Origin: Paramecium pentaurelia
Lineage: Eukaryota; Ciliophora; Oligohymenophorea; Peniculida; Parameciidae
Assembly: GCA_905183005.1 (NCBI GenBank)
Contig: CAJJDO010000054.1
Coordinates: forward strand, 124,001 to 188,000
Direction of reading: 5' to 3'
Length of the DNA: 64,000 nt
The notes beneath the pieces were generated by a model, which did not search any database, was not told where the DNA came from, and saw only the letters and a program-made list of their open reading frames with translations. Positions 11,158 through 23,000 of the stretch are shown here, in pieces. Position numbers and translations under genes: made by a program. Each line of letters opens with the position of its first letter. Position 1 is the first letter of the stretch.

Positions 11158-11667
11158 ATGGTAAGAACATCCATTAATTTTTCTAGGGACTTGGAAAGTT
11201 TGTTGAAGTTGGAAGAGTTGTCAAGATCAACTATGGTCCATAAGAAGGCAAATTAGCCACTATTATTGAAATCCTCAACGATAAGAGAGTCCTTATTGAT
11301 GGACCAACAACAGGAGTTTAAAGATAGGTCATCCCAATTAGAAGATTGACACTTACCAAATTCAATCTTAAAGGTGCCACAAGAGGTGCTAGAACTGGTG
11401 TGATTACCAAGGCAATTAAAAAGAATGACCCATTTACACAATATCAAAATACTATTGCTGCCAAGAAAGTTGCCAAGAAAGCTTTAAGAGCTAAATTAAC
11501 AGATTTTGATAGATTTAGAGTTATGATTCTCAGAAAGAGAGTAATGCTATTATCAATTATAAAAATAGAGAAGTGCACTCCTCAGTACCTAATTAAAAGC
11601 TTTGAGAAAGAATAATGCAGGAGGAAAATCAACTGCTTAAGCTAAAGGAGGAAACAAGAAAAAATGA
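11158..11667 (+). CDS. RPL14: 60S ribosomal protein L14e
   Basis: 151 residues. The first intron (11161-11186) falls directly after the ATG, as is common for ribosomal protein genes, and the second is 11541-11568. The protein opens GLGKFVEVGRVVKINYGPQEGKL, the KOW-type fold of eL14, continues with IIEILNDKRVLIDGP and RRLTLTKF, and ends in a Lys-rich tail (GGNKKK). It is a structural protein of the large ribosomal subunit. The residues just after intron 2 (RSALLSTQLKALRK) are the least certain part of the model, but the frame is kept to the TGA. Confidence 0.93.
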
Positions 11668-11728
11668 AAAAGCTTCATATAAAATAAGTATATTAATCAT
11701 GTGAAAAACAAAATCAAAATCTTTCTAT

Positions 11729-13165
11729 TCATTATATAACAGTTTAATTTTCTGTTTAAAAATCCTAACTACTTCTTGAATCCTAACTTTTGCTTGTGAC
11801 AGATCCTTATCTTTTAATTCTAGATATTTATGTTTTATAAATCTATGGTAAAATTAATCTCTATTTCCCAGTAAAATTCTATTCATAAATTTATTCTTTA
11901 GTTTATTCTTCAGATATCTTTTCAATATTCTTACGATAAACTCCTGTATTATCTGTTCCATCATTTAATAACATTTATTTTTCTACTTCATATTAATTCT
12001 TTCCTAATATAATTAATTAATCATATCCATCAGTCTTATCAATTGATAACATATGAGATTAATTGAATTAACTTTTTTATTTTTCAATCTTTTTCATCAA
12101 ATATTCTTCACTTCTAAAACTCTTAAAAGGTAAAGAACTTTAATTCATTTCAGAATCTGTAGATTTTCTAAATCTACTGGAAATCGTTAATTGACTGCTA
12201 TCAGGTAAGAAATTAGGTTTTCTATAATATTCTATACCACCCTTATGTCCACAAACAGATGATTCTGTAAAAGCATTAGGTAAATCAGATCCCTAAATAT
12301 CTTAAATATTAATTACCACTATAAAATCATATTTTATTTAATTTTCTACAATCATTTCTGTATCCTTCATTTTAATCAACATTTCATTAGATTAATCAGG
12401 TTTTCTAAGAGTCATTTACCAAACTCTTGGTCCAAATCTTTCATAATCTGTTTTAAGAGCATCAAATGCTGCTGCAGCTTCTAATCTAGTTCTATAATTT
12501 TCAGCTTATATTAATTGGCAATCAGAAGGAAATCTACCTAATTGATTTGCTTATTTATAAGTAAAATCATTCCAGTATTATTCAATCTTATTATGTTTGT
12601 CCATTGCTCTTTCTTATTTCGTAATATTAGATCTTACAATAGGTTATAACTCTCTAATATAAGTATTTAATAAATACTTCAATTTTCTTTATTCAATTTC
12701 TTTATTCATATCTATTCTTTCTTTAATCTTTTCCAATTCTTAAATCAATTGAGTTTTAGTTGTTAATTAATCTCTCTTTTCCTTTTTGAATTTTCCAGAG
12801 CCTCCACCTTTTTATAAACTTTTTACATCACTCTTTGCCATGGATCTTTAATCTTAATCAATTCTTGTCTAAGATTTTTGTGGAAGTTATCGAAGATTAA
12901 ATTCATCAAATTATGCTTATTTTTTTCCATACTTTGTTTTATTGAACCAATCAGGTTTTCCTAAAATTGAATGTTTAATGATTTCACCCTTTTAATTATA
13001 TTTTGGACCTTTATCAATATTGAATTCATCATTAATTTCTTGAAAAATATTTCTGTCACTTTATGTTTATGGTTCATTCATAACCAAATTTTTAGCAATG
13101 TATAGCTTTTGAATTCGTTTTAATCTATTTTCTTTTATTAACATATTATCTCTTTAAAGTGACAT
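11729..13165 (-). CDS. uncharacterised conserved-looking protein, charged and helical
   Basis: One long minus-strand frame of 479 codons, or 471 with a probable 24-nt intron at 12293-12316 that keeps frame and has no TGA. Residues 110-180 are a coiled coil (KKEKRDQL..IQELEKIKERIDMNKEIEQRKL). A central segment, FPSDCQLIQAENYRTRLEAAAAFDALK with RFGPRVWQMTLR, looks like a defined domain. The N- and C-termini are low-complexity, Ser/Gln-rich. I do not recognise the family. A cytoskeletal or ciliary role would be typical of such ciliate proteins, but that is guesswork. It ends 61 bp after the L14e stop, convergent with it. Confidence 0.8.
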
Positions 13166-13434
13166 AATATATATATATAATTAAAATTATATAACTCTTA
13201 AAGTATTTGTTCCTTTATAAAATTAAAACTCATAATCTGTAGTAAATGAAATGTTATATATTGTTTAAATGTTCATATTTAATTAAATTCTTTTAATCTT
13301 ATATGAATTTATAAATTACTTTTTCATTTATTTCTAATCTGATTTAATTAATATCTTTTATTAATGAATCAAATTCCATATATGTATTAAAAAAGATAAC
13401 TCTAATATATATATATATATGTAATATAATATTA
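13166..13434. repeat. AT-rich spacer with a short (AT)n run
   Basis: Between two minus-strand genes; includes a perfect AT dinucleotide run near 13409-13421. Such runs vary in length between clones and assemblies. No gene is visible. Confidence 0.6.
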
Positions 13435-15831
13435 TCATTCAATTAAATGAACTTATTTAAGAAAATCTTCAACATATTTAGAAGCTAAATATGCTTGATC
13501 TTCAATTTCAGATCTTGTATTTAATATAACTGTACTAAGATTCTTGTTAATCTCAAATTCAAAAAAGACTTAGCATTAGTGTGATCCATAGAAATACATT
13601 TTCAAGACATTCTCTTCTTCTCCTGCTGCAATATTATACAGCCTATATTATTTAAATAATTATTCAATTGAAGTTTCATTAGCAATATCATTTCTAATTA
13701 ACATTCTAGTAAAGGTAGCACTAATATTAATGATAAATTAATTACCCATCATTTAAATTAGTCCACATATTTTCAAAATGATCAGCATCTATTGCAAAAT
13801 TGACTATGAAACTATCTACACTCAAATACATTTATTATTGAGGTTAATCAGAAATTTCAAGAAGATCATTAGTTTAACCATAAGATTATGGTTATGGATT
13901 TTCTATAACATCAGATGTTTATTCTTAAGTTGTACTTGTTTAAGTTTATTATTATTCTTAGTTAAGATCTTACAACTCTTTATTTCTAAGATTATTAAAG
14001 TATTCAATAGGTTTAATAAATTTGTTAACATTCTTTTCATAAATAACAGATAATGAATTGAATTCAAATAATAGAGCTTCTTTATTTATAATAGTTTCTT
14101 CAAGGAATTTATCAACTTTTATACTATATTGCCAAAGCTATTTAACTTCATTAGCATTAGAATTTAATGCTCTATAATAATATGCAGCTCTATCTTTTAA
14201 ATCAATATCTTCATTCTCATTATTAATAATTACATAAAATAATTTACCCAACACTTAATGCATTTCTGGGGCTCTAACAAAAAACACTTTCAAACAAGAT
14301 GTAAGGAGTGTATGTTTTAATTCAACTGATTCCTATGCTCCTATATATGTTTCTAGAATATATGGAGCCAAAGGGATTTGACTTCCAAATTGACCAAGTA
14401 TATAAATTAATGCAATTTTAGAATTTGAATCTGTTATATTATCTGATTGAATAATTTCTAAACAATCTTTAATATGTTTAGGTTCTTTTCTCAAAATATC
14501 TTTAAACACAAGAATGACTTCATTTGTGATATAATCTTATAGAGTAACAAATGATGATAATTATTTAACAATTGCAGTAGCTAAGTCAGGCAATCTTATT
14601 GCAATAGCTCCTAAAGCTTAGATTGATTTTTTAGATATCTCTTGATCAACATCTGTAACATATTCTCCTAATTCATTAAGCATATCTCCTAAATTAAAGT
14701 CACATGCAATTAATGATAGAATTTCAAGCTTAAGTAATTTGATATATGTTGGTTCATCTACTCTACAATAAAAGGATTTGTAATCAGATGCAAATACAGA
14801 ATTATATCCTTTAGATGCAATATATTTGATATGACACAAAATAGTATACATTATTTCAAAATTACCTTCACTAATTGATGCTAATGTTACTAATGGTAAT
14901 TTGACTCTAGTAATAACTTATTCATATATTTAAGGTTTATTTTTAGTAAAATTCATAAAAACTTTGATAACTCCTAAAACTATTGCAGAACATGAATGTT
15001 TCAATCTCTCTTCTAATAAATTCATAATATTAAACATTTCCTTATCATCTTTAGGGGAATATTTAGAAAGCTCATCCAAAATGGTTGCCTATCCCCATTC
15101 ATTAAATTCTTTCAATCTTCCTAATAAATAATCAACCATCTTTTTTGATAATGCCATACCACCTTCTTATGCTAAAATTTCATTTAATGCATGAATAGCA
15201 TTTATAATTACTAAAGGATCATTATCACTTATCATTTTATATAATTAGTCTTCAATATTATTTAATTACTCTGGTTGCATATAAAATACTTTAACACATC
15301 CCATTATTGCTGTTTTTCTAACATATGCATCAATATCTGATAATGCCTCTTTTATTGCAGGCATTAGAAATTCTATAGCACCACTAAATCTAAGAGAGCA
15401 TAAATTTCTTAAAGCAAATCCACGAATTTTAGGATCATTGTGTTTGCAATCCTTTTAAAATGTACTTATGGCCATGAATGCCATATCCTTGTTCTATTCT
15501 GCATAAGTTGTCAAATATAAATATATCATCTTTTTTTATACCAAATCATTAGTATAAGAAGCCATACACATTTCTGGGAATAATTTAGATACATCGATTC
15601 CTAATTTAGTATCTAATACTACCCAATGTCATATAAGCAATCACCTTCTTAACTACTTCTCTTTTCTTTTTATCATCCTTTTCATTAATAGTATTCTTAA
15701 CCAATCTATATTCAATGAATATTTAGATACATTTTCAATTCATTCACTTCTCCTTTTCTATTACCCTCAAAATATTGTTATGGCTTAGTTGCAGAACCAT
15801 TCTCGGTATTTGTTGCATAATTTGAACGCAT
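13435..15831 (-). CDS. adaptor protein (AP) complex beta subunit
   Basis: 774 residues after introns 15706-15730, 15601-15622 and 13721-13745. The N-terminal two thirds is HEAT-repeat trunk with beta-adaptin signatures: KKREVVKKVIAYMTLG, DVSKLFPEMC, KKMIYLYLTTYAE, DPKIRGFALRNLCSLR and DAYVRKTAIMGCVKVFY. A Gln/Thr-rich hinge follows (around residue 620), then a short appendage domain. This is the large subunit that binds dileucine cargo and clathrin in coat formation. I cannot tell AP-1/2 from AP-4 by eye; a clathrin box is not obvious in the hinge. Length is somewhat shorter than animal AP-1/2 beta, mainly in the hinge and ear. Confidence 0.92.
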
Positions 15832-16019
15832 ATTTAATTAATAAAACCTTAGAATTAATATTCAGTCTGCATTTTTCATTCCATTTATTATTTACAATAA
15901 ATGTTAAGGTAAAATTATGAAAAGAATATACAAAAATATATAGAATTAATATATATCTGACTATAGATTTACTATCATATGATAGGTTATTAATAAAATT
16001 AAAGCAAATAATTATATAA

Positions 16020-18036
16020 TCAGTTTTATTTAAGTATATCATCAAATCTTTTAGTTCTACAAAGTGCACATCCCAAGGCATTCTCCTATCCAGTTGGCTT
16101 GTGTTTAATACGTAATGGACATTTTTCGAGTCCAGGACAAGGTTTATTCATATTCGGATTCCTTCCACTATGACATGGTTCACAATAATGAGTTGTTCCT
16201 CTAAATATATTTATTTTATATATATACCCACAAAACCAAACAGCAACCGAACAACAGAATCGACATTTAAATTCAATATATTTATCACCATGTTAATTAC
16301 ATATATCTTCAAAAGATATAGGACAACAACTAGGACATATTAAATCTTCCTTATTGAACTAAGTTCTTTCATTATAATCTGTATTAGCTTAACAATTTTT
16401 AATTCCTCCAAAATAAGGCTTTTTACATTTAAAACATTCATAAAAACAAAATTTATCCATTGCAAATTCTTGAGGTTTTTAATAAAATTAACTTTTAGGA
16501 TCTATTAATTCTTAAGCTTATTTCATTCCTTCTATATGTAATCTTTCTAAACATAACTCCTATACATATAATTTTAATTATAAAGCTTGATTTATTTTAT
16601 TTTTAATTTCCTTATGTTTTATATCCAAGAATTTTTTGCATAAAGGACATGTACAATAGTTAAATATAATCCTATATCCATTCCATTTGGAATCTAATTT
16701 CTTAAAAATGCATTCTTCATGAAATATATGACCACATTCTGTTTTAATACATGGAGCACTCTTTAAGGGTTCAATAAAACACATATTACAATAATCATCT
16801 GGTTCTTAGTTTGAACAAATTAAACATAAACATTCTTCTCCTTTTACTCCATTACAACTATGACCACAATCTAATTTATTTTAACATAATCTTTAAAATC
16901 TTTTTTGACAATCATCTTAATTACATACTTTTCCTTCACATGGAAAATTACAAAGAATACATTTATTTGCTTATGAATTAATCTTATACTCTTAACAAGT
17001 CATTCCAATATGAAAAGGAACTGCTTTACATTCTCTACATTATTCTGTTTTACATTATTTACAAATAAATCTATTATTAGCATAATTAATTTATGCTTCA
17101 CAACTGATATTCTTACCTTATTAATCTTTTACTAAATCTTTGGGATTACCTTTTTCAAAAAAGAATTGAGATTTGCATTTAATGCATTCAATGATATCTT
17201 AATTTTTAAATGCTAATTTTTAATCTAAATCATTAAATTTATCAACTCCAAGTATTTATTTTAATTCAAATGCTTTAATCCAAGCTATACAACCAATTTC
17301 CTAACACAAAATTCTTCCATCATTTTCAACATATTTTTCTTATGCCAATCGATGAATACATAATTTACACATTACATGTCCACAATTTTCTAAGAACCAT
17401 AGCTTTTCAAAATCTTGATTAAAATAAAATGTTTTTCTACAAGCTTCACATGCAATTTTTTCATCTTATTATTATTTACAATTTGTAATTAATTAGTCTT
17501 AAATTGTCTCTTTTGTTTAATGAATTATAAGATTACTAGATTTCTCATCTTCAAAATAATGATGAGTTGAAAGAGAGGAAGTTAGATTTAATTGGTTATC
17601 TTAATTTAGACTCTCCTAATTAATTTTAAATGATTATTATTCACTAGAATTGGTTTTTTAAAGGATTCTAACTACAATATTATTTTATTTAATTCCAACA
17701 TTATTTTTTCTTATTTTTGAACCAGATGTGGATTTAGAACAATGATCAAAATTTAGGTCTGAAATAATTGGCATTATTTTTTTTCTAAAGCCTCCTATAT
17801 AATTATTATATTATTCTACTTATTTTTAAAACATTCTCAATTCTCTCTACTTGTAATTTAAGATCGCATAAGAAAGTTACTAATTATTCTATTGATATTT
17901 CTTCAACATTTGCTCTTTTATACATATTGCAAAGTGGACTATCAATGTTAAATTCTTAACATATATCGATGTGTTCAATTATTTAACTCTCCTATTCTAA
18001 TTCCTTTCTAAAGGAGCAAGGGCATTCAAAATACAT
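16020..18036 (-). CDS. E3 ubiquitin ligase with RING1-IBR plus RING-Cys-relay module
   Basis: 654 residues after introns 17795-17819 and 16201-16227 (27 nt, frame-neutral). From about residue 188 a RING1 is seen (CEAC, CGHVMC, C, C, CQEIGC), then at about 275-340 an IBR: CIKC, then C-x2-C-x4-C-x2-C-x5-H-x4-C. A Cys-rich linker leads at about 407 to a second RING (CNMC, CGHIFHEEC, CPLC) and then the segment YECFKCKKPYFGG, CRFCCSVAVWFC and GTTHYCEPCH, which matches the C-terminus of MYCBP2/PHR ligases. Cys540 and Cys594 fit the upstream and downstream relay cysteines, and His605 lies 11 residues after Cys594 as in that family. RCR ligases pass ubiquitin between two cysteines and onto Thr or Ser. 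RCR activity is inference from motifs. Confidence 0.88.
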
Positions 18037-18097
18037 ATTTTTTGTTTTGAGATAATACTTATAAATTTAATACCCTATTAATATTGATATATAAAAT

Positions 18098-18115
18098 ATT
18101 AATTTTCGTACTTTT
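18098..18115. promoter_or_regulatory. exact 18-mer shared with 58011-58028
   Basis: ATTAATTTTCGTACTTTT ends exactly 61 nt upstream of the E3 ligase ATG. The identical sequence lies 61 nt upstream of the ATG at 58090, in the opposite sense relative to the gene. The GTAC core is palindromic. A regulatory role is only suggested by position. Confidence 0.3.
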
Positions 18116-18298
18116 TTAATATACTATAATTTTCTATATTATTAGAAATATTATGGTTCTAATTTACTTTAATTGTTAACTACCAAGGATTTTATAGTAA
18201 GTAGAAAACATGTTAAATGAGAGAGTGAAATCGATATAATAGCAATTTAAATTTAAAGGTTTATGAAATCTTATATAATAATATTCTGGAATAAAATA

Positions 18299-18721
18299 TC
18301 AGAATCTTTCTCCTCTGATTCTTCTAGCTAATTGAATGTCTCTTGACATAATTGTGACTCTTCTAGCATGAATTGCACATAAGTTTGTGTCTTCAAATAA
18401 TCCAACAAGATAGGCTTCAGCAGCTTCTTAGAGAGCTAAGACAGCAGAGCTTTAGAATCTAAGTTCCTTTTAGAATTCATGAGCAATTTCTCTAACTAAT
18501 CTTTGGAATGGCAATTTTCTGATCAATAATTCGGTTGATTTTTGATATTTACGAATTTCTCTTAAAGCAACAGTTCCTGGTCTAAATTTGTGTGGCTTCT
18601 TTAAACCTCCAGCAGCACCTACAGCTGGAGCAGTTTTTCTGGCTGCTTTAGTAGCCAAATGTTTAGTTGGTTTTTTGTTACCAGCAGTGCTCTTTCTTGC
18701 AGTTTATTTAGTTCTTGCCAT
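18299..18721 (-). CDS. histone H3, divergent variant
   Basis: Intronless, 140 residues against the usual 135-136. The N-terminus is canonical (ARTKQTARKST), but the rest of the tail differs: AGNKKPTKHLATKAARKT replaces the usual residues 12-28, and an insertion gives APAVGAAGGLKKPHKF before the fold. The histone fold is well kept ([75 protein letters not shown]); the SAVLALQEA stretch is the replacement-like form. Lys4, Lys9 and a Lys27-like residue in ARKT remain. It is a core nucleosome component; whether it is micronuclear, macronuclear or stage-specific cannot be read. Confidence 0.95.
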
Positions 18722-18810
18722 TTTTAATATAAAAAATGTGAGTCAAAAATTGGCACACAAAAAACATTGAACCTCTAATTTGATTGGTGGATTTGGGATA
18801 TATTATATTA

Positions 18811-20957
18811 ATGAATTAAAATAAACTATACAATCCCTTTGCTTTACCTCCTGATTTTTGTAATTATTCAATCTATAATTATATTAGAATTAGCCTAAGC
18901 CCATGCTAAAGCAAAATAAGTTGGATATTAGAATCAAAATTAATAAGAATATTGTCCATGTTGTAATATGGCAATAAATAAAATACAAATAGGAGTATGT
19001 GAAGACATCATAAGACTACAATTTTTAGGTATTTATAATAAATTGATTTATTTTAGGTGAAGGAATCCCTTTATTCTTTCAATCTATAAAATTATATTCA
19101 ATTCTATTACTACTAATCTTCGTTCTTGTAGGAATATACAATATTATCACTACTTCTGACTTATGTTACAAGGAATATCATTTTAATTTGATGGATAATG
19201 AAGAAAATTAAGAATAAGGATGTTATCATTTTATAGGAGTAGCATACACTGTCAATAAAACAGAATTATAATTAACAATTTAGGCTGTATTAGCACTTCT
19301 TGGAACATTTCTAGTGACAGCTGGTTTATTCTTAATTAAATGGTTTTAATAAAGAAACCTTCATTTTTCTATAAATAGTTCACCAAGTGATTTTACTATA
19401 TTATTAAGAAATTATCCTTATACTCATGAAAAATAATAGATAGAATAATATTTTATGAAATACTTTAATGTAAACTCATCATCCATAGTAAAAATAATAC
19501 GTCCTTTAAATATTTAAGATTATTTGAATGATTAGAAGAAAAAGAATGAAAAGTTGTAAGAATAATAAAAAATTTATGCTTTGATGACACGTCCATAAGA
19601 AGTCAGAGAGAAAAATGATATTTTAAATTAGTTGATGCTTGAAATATAAGTTTTAGATAAATAGATTTCTCTTTTTGAATAATAAGTCACACTTAATAAT
19701 TTATATTAAAGAACTGATTATGTTTTAGTAACATTATAAGAGGAAAGTCTAGTTGATTAAATTTTAGATATATGTAATTAAAATCATTGGTATGAAATAA
19801 TGATGGATTATGTTGGATGTTGTGATAAATTATTATATTATTTAAATAATGATAAATAGCAATGGAAATTTATAAATGGTTAAAGAATTTATATTAGAAG
19901 AGCACCTGAACCTTTAGATATAATTTGGTAAAATTTCAACACAAGTCATTCATAAAAAAGATGCAAAAGAATGTTGGCTTTAAGTTTAAACTTTCTTGTT
20001 GTATTAGTTGGAGCTTTTATTGTATATGGAATTTCATATACTCAAAATTAAGCATAAAGTAGTAATACATTTTATGTAAAATATGTATTATCAGGTTTGT
20101 GTGCTTTAGCAATTTTAATTATTAATTAAATTTTAGAGATGCTCATTAAAATAACTTCAAAGTATGAAAAACATACTACTTATACAAATGAAACTAGAAG
20201 TGTTATGGTAACTTAAACAATAATGTAATTTATTAATACAGCCCTTGTACCTTTTGGATTATTTATATTTACTGATTTTGATTAAAATAATTTAGCAGTT
20301 AGTCTATTTTTTATATTTTTAGGCAATTTAATAATATTGCCAATCTTAGAAATATTAGATCCATTATATATTATTAAATTAATAAAATAAAATTAAATAT
20401 TGAAGGAATAAGATAAAAGATAGATTATTCTTACCTAATAATAAACACATGAATTATTTGAAGGACCAGATTATAGAATAGCAGATAAATATTCAACTAT
20501 TTATAAAAGTATTTTGATGAGTATGTTTTATTTATGTATATTCCCATATGGAATGATGATGTAGATATTATCATTATTTCTATATTATTGGGCATGCAAA
20601 TATACATTATTAAGAAGATGTTCTTATCCACCAACTATAAATAGAAATTTAAATGATTCTACTCTCCAATTATTAGGAATATCACCTATATTGATATCTG
20701 CTGGATCAGCATGTTATTAATTTGTTTTGATTAAAACATACAGTAACTTAATTATTCATATTATAAATATGATAATATCTTGTCTTTGTGTTGGAACTTA
20801 TCTATATTTTAAATTTGAATCCAAGGCTACTCATACTGAATCAGCACTTTGCTTGAATTATTTTGAAGAGAAAAAAAAGTTTTCAACAGATTATGAGAAA
20901 TGTAATCCAATAACCATGAAGCAAGCACAATTTTAATAACAATATAAATTAGAATGA
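18811..20957 (+). CDS. TMEM63/OSCA/CSC1-family membrane channel
   Basis: 696 residues after introns 18860-18887 and 19029-19056. A short Cys-containing N-terminus precedes the first membrane segments (YSILLLLIFVLVGIYNII and TIQAVLALLGTFLVTAGLF). A long cytosolic domain follows with the RRAPEPLDIIWQNF signature, then at least seven hydrophobic segments, including YKSILMSMFYLCIFPYGMMMQILSLFLYYWACKY in the pore-region position. That order (short TM block, cytosolic RNA-recognition-like domain, 7-TM block) is the osmosensitive/mechanosensitive OSCA/TMEM63 family, related in fold to anoctamins. Probable role: stretch- or osmotically gated cation conductance. It diverges from the H3 gene with 89 bp between starts. 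Confidence 0.85.
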
Positions 20958-21106
20958 GTTAATAATTAGTATTCAGACTTTTACTTAATTGCATTGCTTA
21001 TATATATAATTTCAATATCTTTTAACAATTAAATAATAATATAAAAATAAAAAAGAACTTTAAATAAGAATGAACATACAATCCATTATATATTTTATTC
21101 ATTTTA

Positions 21107-21496
21107 TCATTTAGCAAATATCTCTTTAAGTTTCTCTCTAACTGTTCCTTCTATTTCTAGATCTTTTAGATAAACTAATTGCCAAAAAGCATTTATCCAT
21201 GAATCTTCAGCTTAATATCTTTAACATGGATCATTAAATAATTCAATGCAAGAATAGATACATAATACACATGCTACACATTCAAATCCAAAACAACAAC
21301 ACATAAATACACAAAATATACCCTTCCAAACAGCTGAAACTGTTGCATCAAAAACTTGAAATAAATATTAATTAAATTTACCATCTATACAAATTTAGCA
21401 TCCTCTTACACAATTATTTAAAAATCCATAATAATTTAACCACCAACAGCAAGTACAAATAGCACATAACCATCTCATTGTAGATTTTTCAACCAT
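21107..21496 (-). CDS. small Cys-rich membrane protein, unknown
   Basis: Intronless, 129 residues. The N-terminus is Cys/Trp-rich (WLCAICTCCWWLNYYGF), a second Cys pair region follows (CVRGCQIC), then a strongly hydrophobic Cys-rich segment (GIFCVFMCCCFGFECVACVLCIYSCIEL), then a charged helix (LKDLEIEGTVREKLKEIF). The Cys clusters suggest membrane insertion with palmitoylation or disulfides. I recognise no family; it is faintly like PLAC8-type Cys-rich proteins but not convincingly. It lies tail to tail with the TMEM63 gene. Confidence 0.7.
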
Positions 21497-21704
21497 CTTT
21501 CTTAATTTAATTTAATTGATGAATTCTGTATTATATTTTTTACAAATTATTAATAAACACACTCTTTAACAACTAAAACCAAAAAACATATTTCATATAA
21601 ATAATTACAACTCTATTTTTAATTTATTCTATTATGAAAAGATTTTTGAGATCCAAAACTAAATTACAACAATTTCAAACTAATTAATTATTGTGTTAAA
21701 TAGA

Positions 21705-22914
21705 ATGAAATCTGAAAATCAAGATTATGTAAGATGTAAATATTGTAAGAAAAGAATACATCAATGTTAGATGTATGCACATAAATTAGAGTGCAATTAA
21801 TCAAATCATCCTAATTATTAGTCTGAAATCCAATCTAGAATAAACGAAAATCAATCTCAATTTTAATCATAGAATAATCATCAATAATAATCAAGATTAT
21901 AATAAAGTTCCTCAAGATAACCTGTTTAGTTTGTGGAATCACATATTTATTCTTCATAAAAGGATAACAACTCAAATTTAAATAAAATAATCAACAATCC
22001 AAGAAGATCAGATAATCCAGAATATAAAAATACTTCATAAGTATAAAGGATACAATAATAGAATATTAATTAATATAATGAATCATTATTAAAAAGAACA
22101 TAGAAGAAATGTGAATACTGTGATTAAGAATATCCTATAGAAATTTTAGAAGAACATTATCCTTTATGTGATACTAAAAAATTAATTGAATAATTATCTA
22201 TAGAAGAATATTAAGATGAAAATATTCATGAATAATAAAATACTCATCATAATCCTTATGAAAATAATGATGATTATATTTAATAACAAATAAACAATCA
22301 AAATCATATTCATTATAATTAACCATAACATAGAAATCATAATTAAGTCACAAGAACAAAAGTTGAAGTATTACCAGATGGAACAATTAGAAAAACAATT
22401 ATTACTACAAATTTGAATACAGGATAAGTTTAATCTCAAAGAATAATAACTTAAGCATCATAATAATAATAATAATAATAACAATAACATAATTTATTTC
22501 CAATCTTTAATATGGGTAGAAATTAAATTTAAAGAAATTCTTTATAAGCTTTAATGGATTAAATTCTAAGTAATCCTTTTTTTTCAAATTAAACAAGAAG
22601 AGGATTTTTCTTCATTCCTATGATGTAAATTTAATCAATATAATAGGAATCATTTGCATCAAGCTCCTTAAGAATTAGAAAATTTAGCAATTATAAAATT
22701 TGTACCTTATGATGGTTTGTCATAAGAATATAAATAATGTTCAATATGTATTAATAATTATGAAGATGGAGAAGAATTAATTCTATTACCATGTATACAT
22801 AGATTTCATAAGAAATGTATTTCAGAATGGTTTAAAGAATAGAGTACATGCCCTATTTGCAAAACTGATGTCACTTAATAGGAGATGGGATTTGAAGAAG
22901 ATGATTAAGAATGA
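21705..22914 (+). CDS. zinc-finger and RING-H2 protein, Gln/Asn-rich
   Basis: 395 residues after one 22-nt intron (22625-22646). Two C2HC-type fingers come first (CKYCKKRIHQCQMYAHKLEC at residue 11 and CEYCDQEYPIEILEEHYPLC near 140), separated by low-complexity Gln/Asn/Ser. A run of Gln lies near 255. The C-terminus is a RING-H2 finger: CSIC, LPCIHRFHKKC, CPIC. The RING is of the E3 ligase type that recruits E2 enzymes; paired C2HC fingers recall TRAF-type proteins. The neighbouring minus-strand gene 23001-23691 has the same three-finger order, so the two look like paralogues. Substrate unknown. Confidence 0.85.
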
Positions 22915-23000
22915 TAATATTAATACGGTTCTTCAAATATTTTAACTAATTTAATTCTTATATTAATATGTAGATTTTTTTAATTATATAAAGCAATAAA

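Noticed and set aside
15785..16081. 98-codon minus-strand open frame
   Set aside because: It overlaps the ends of two well supported genes out of frame and the spacer between them, without domain or splice support.
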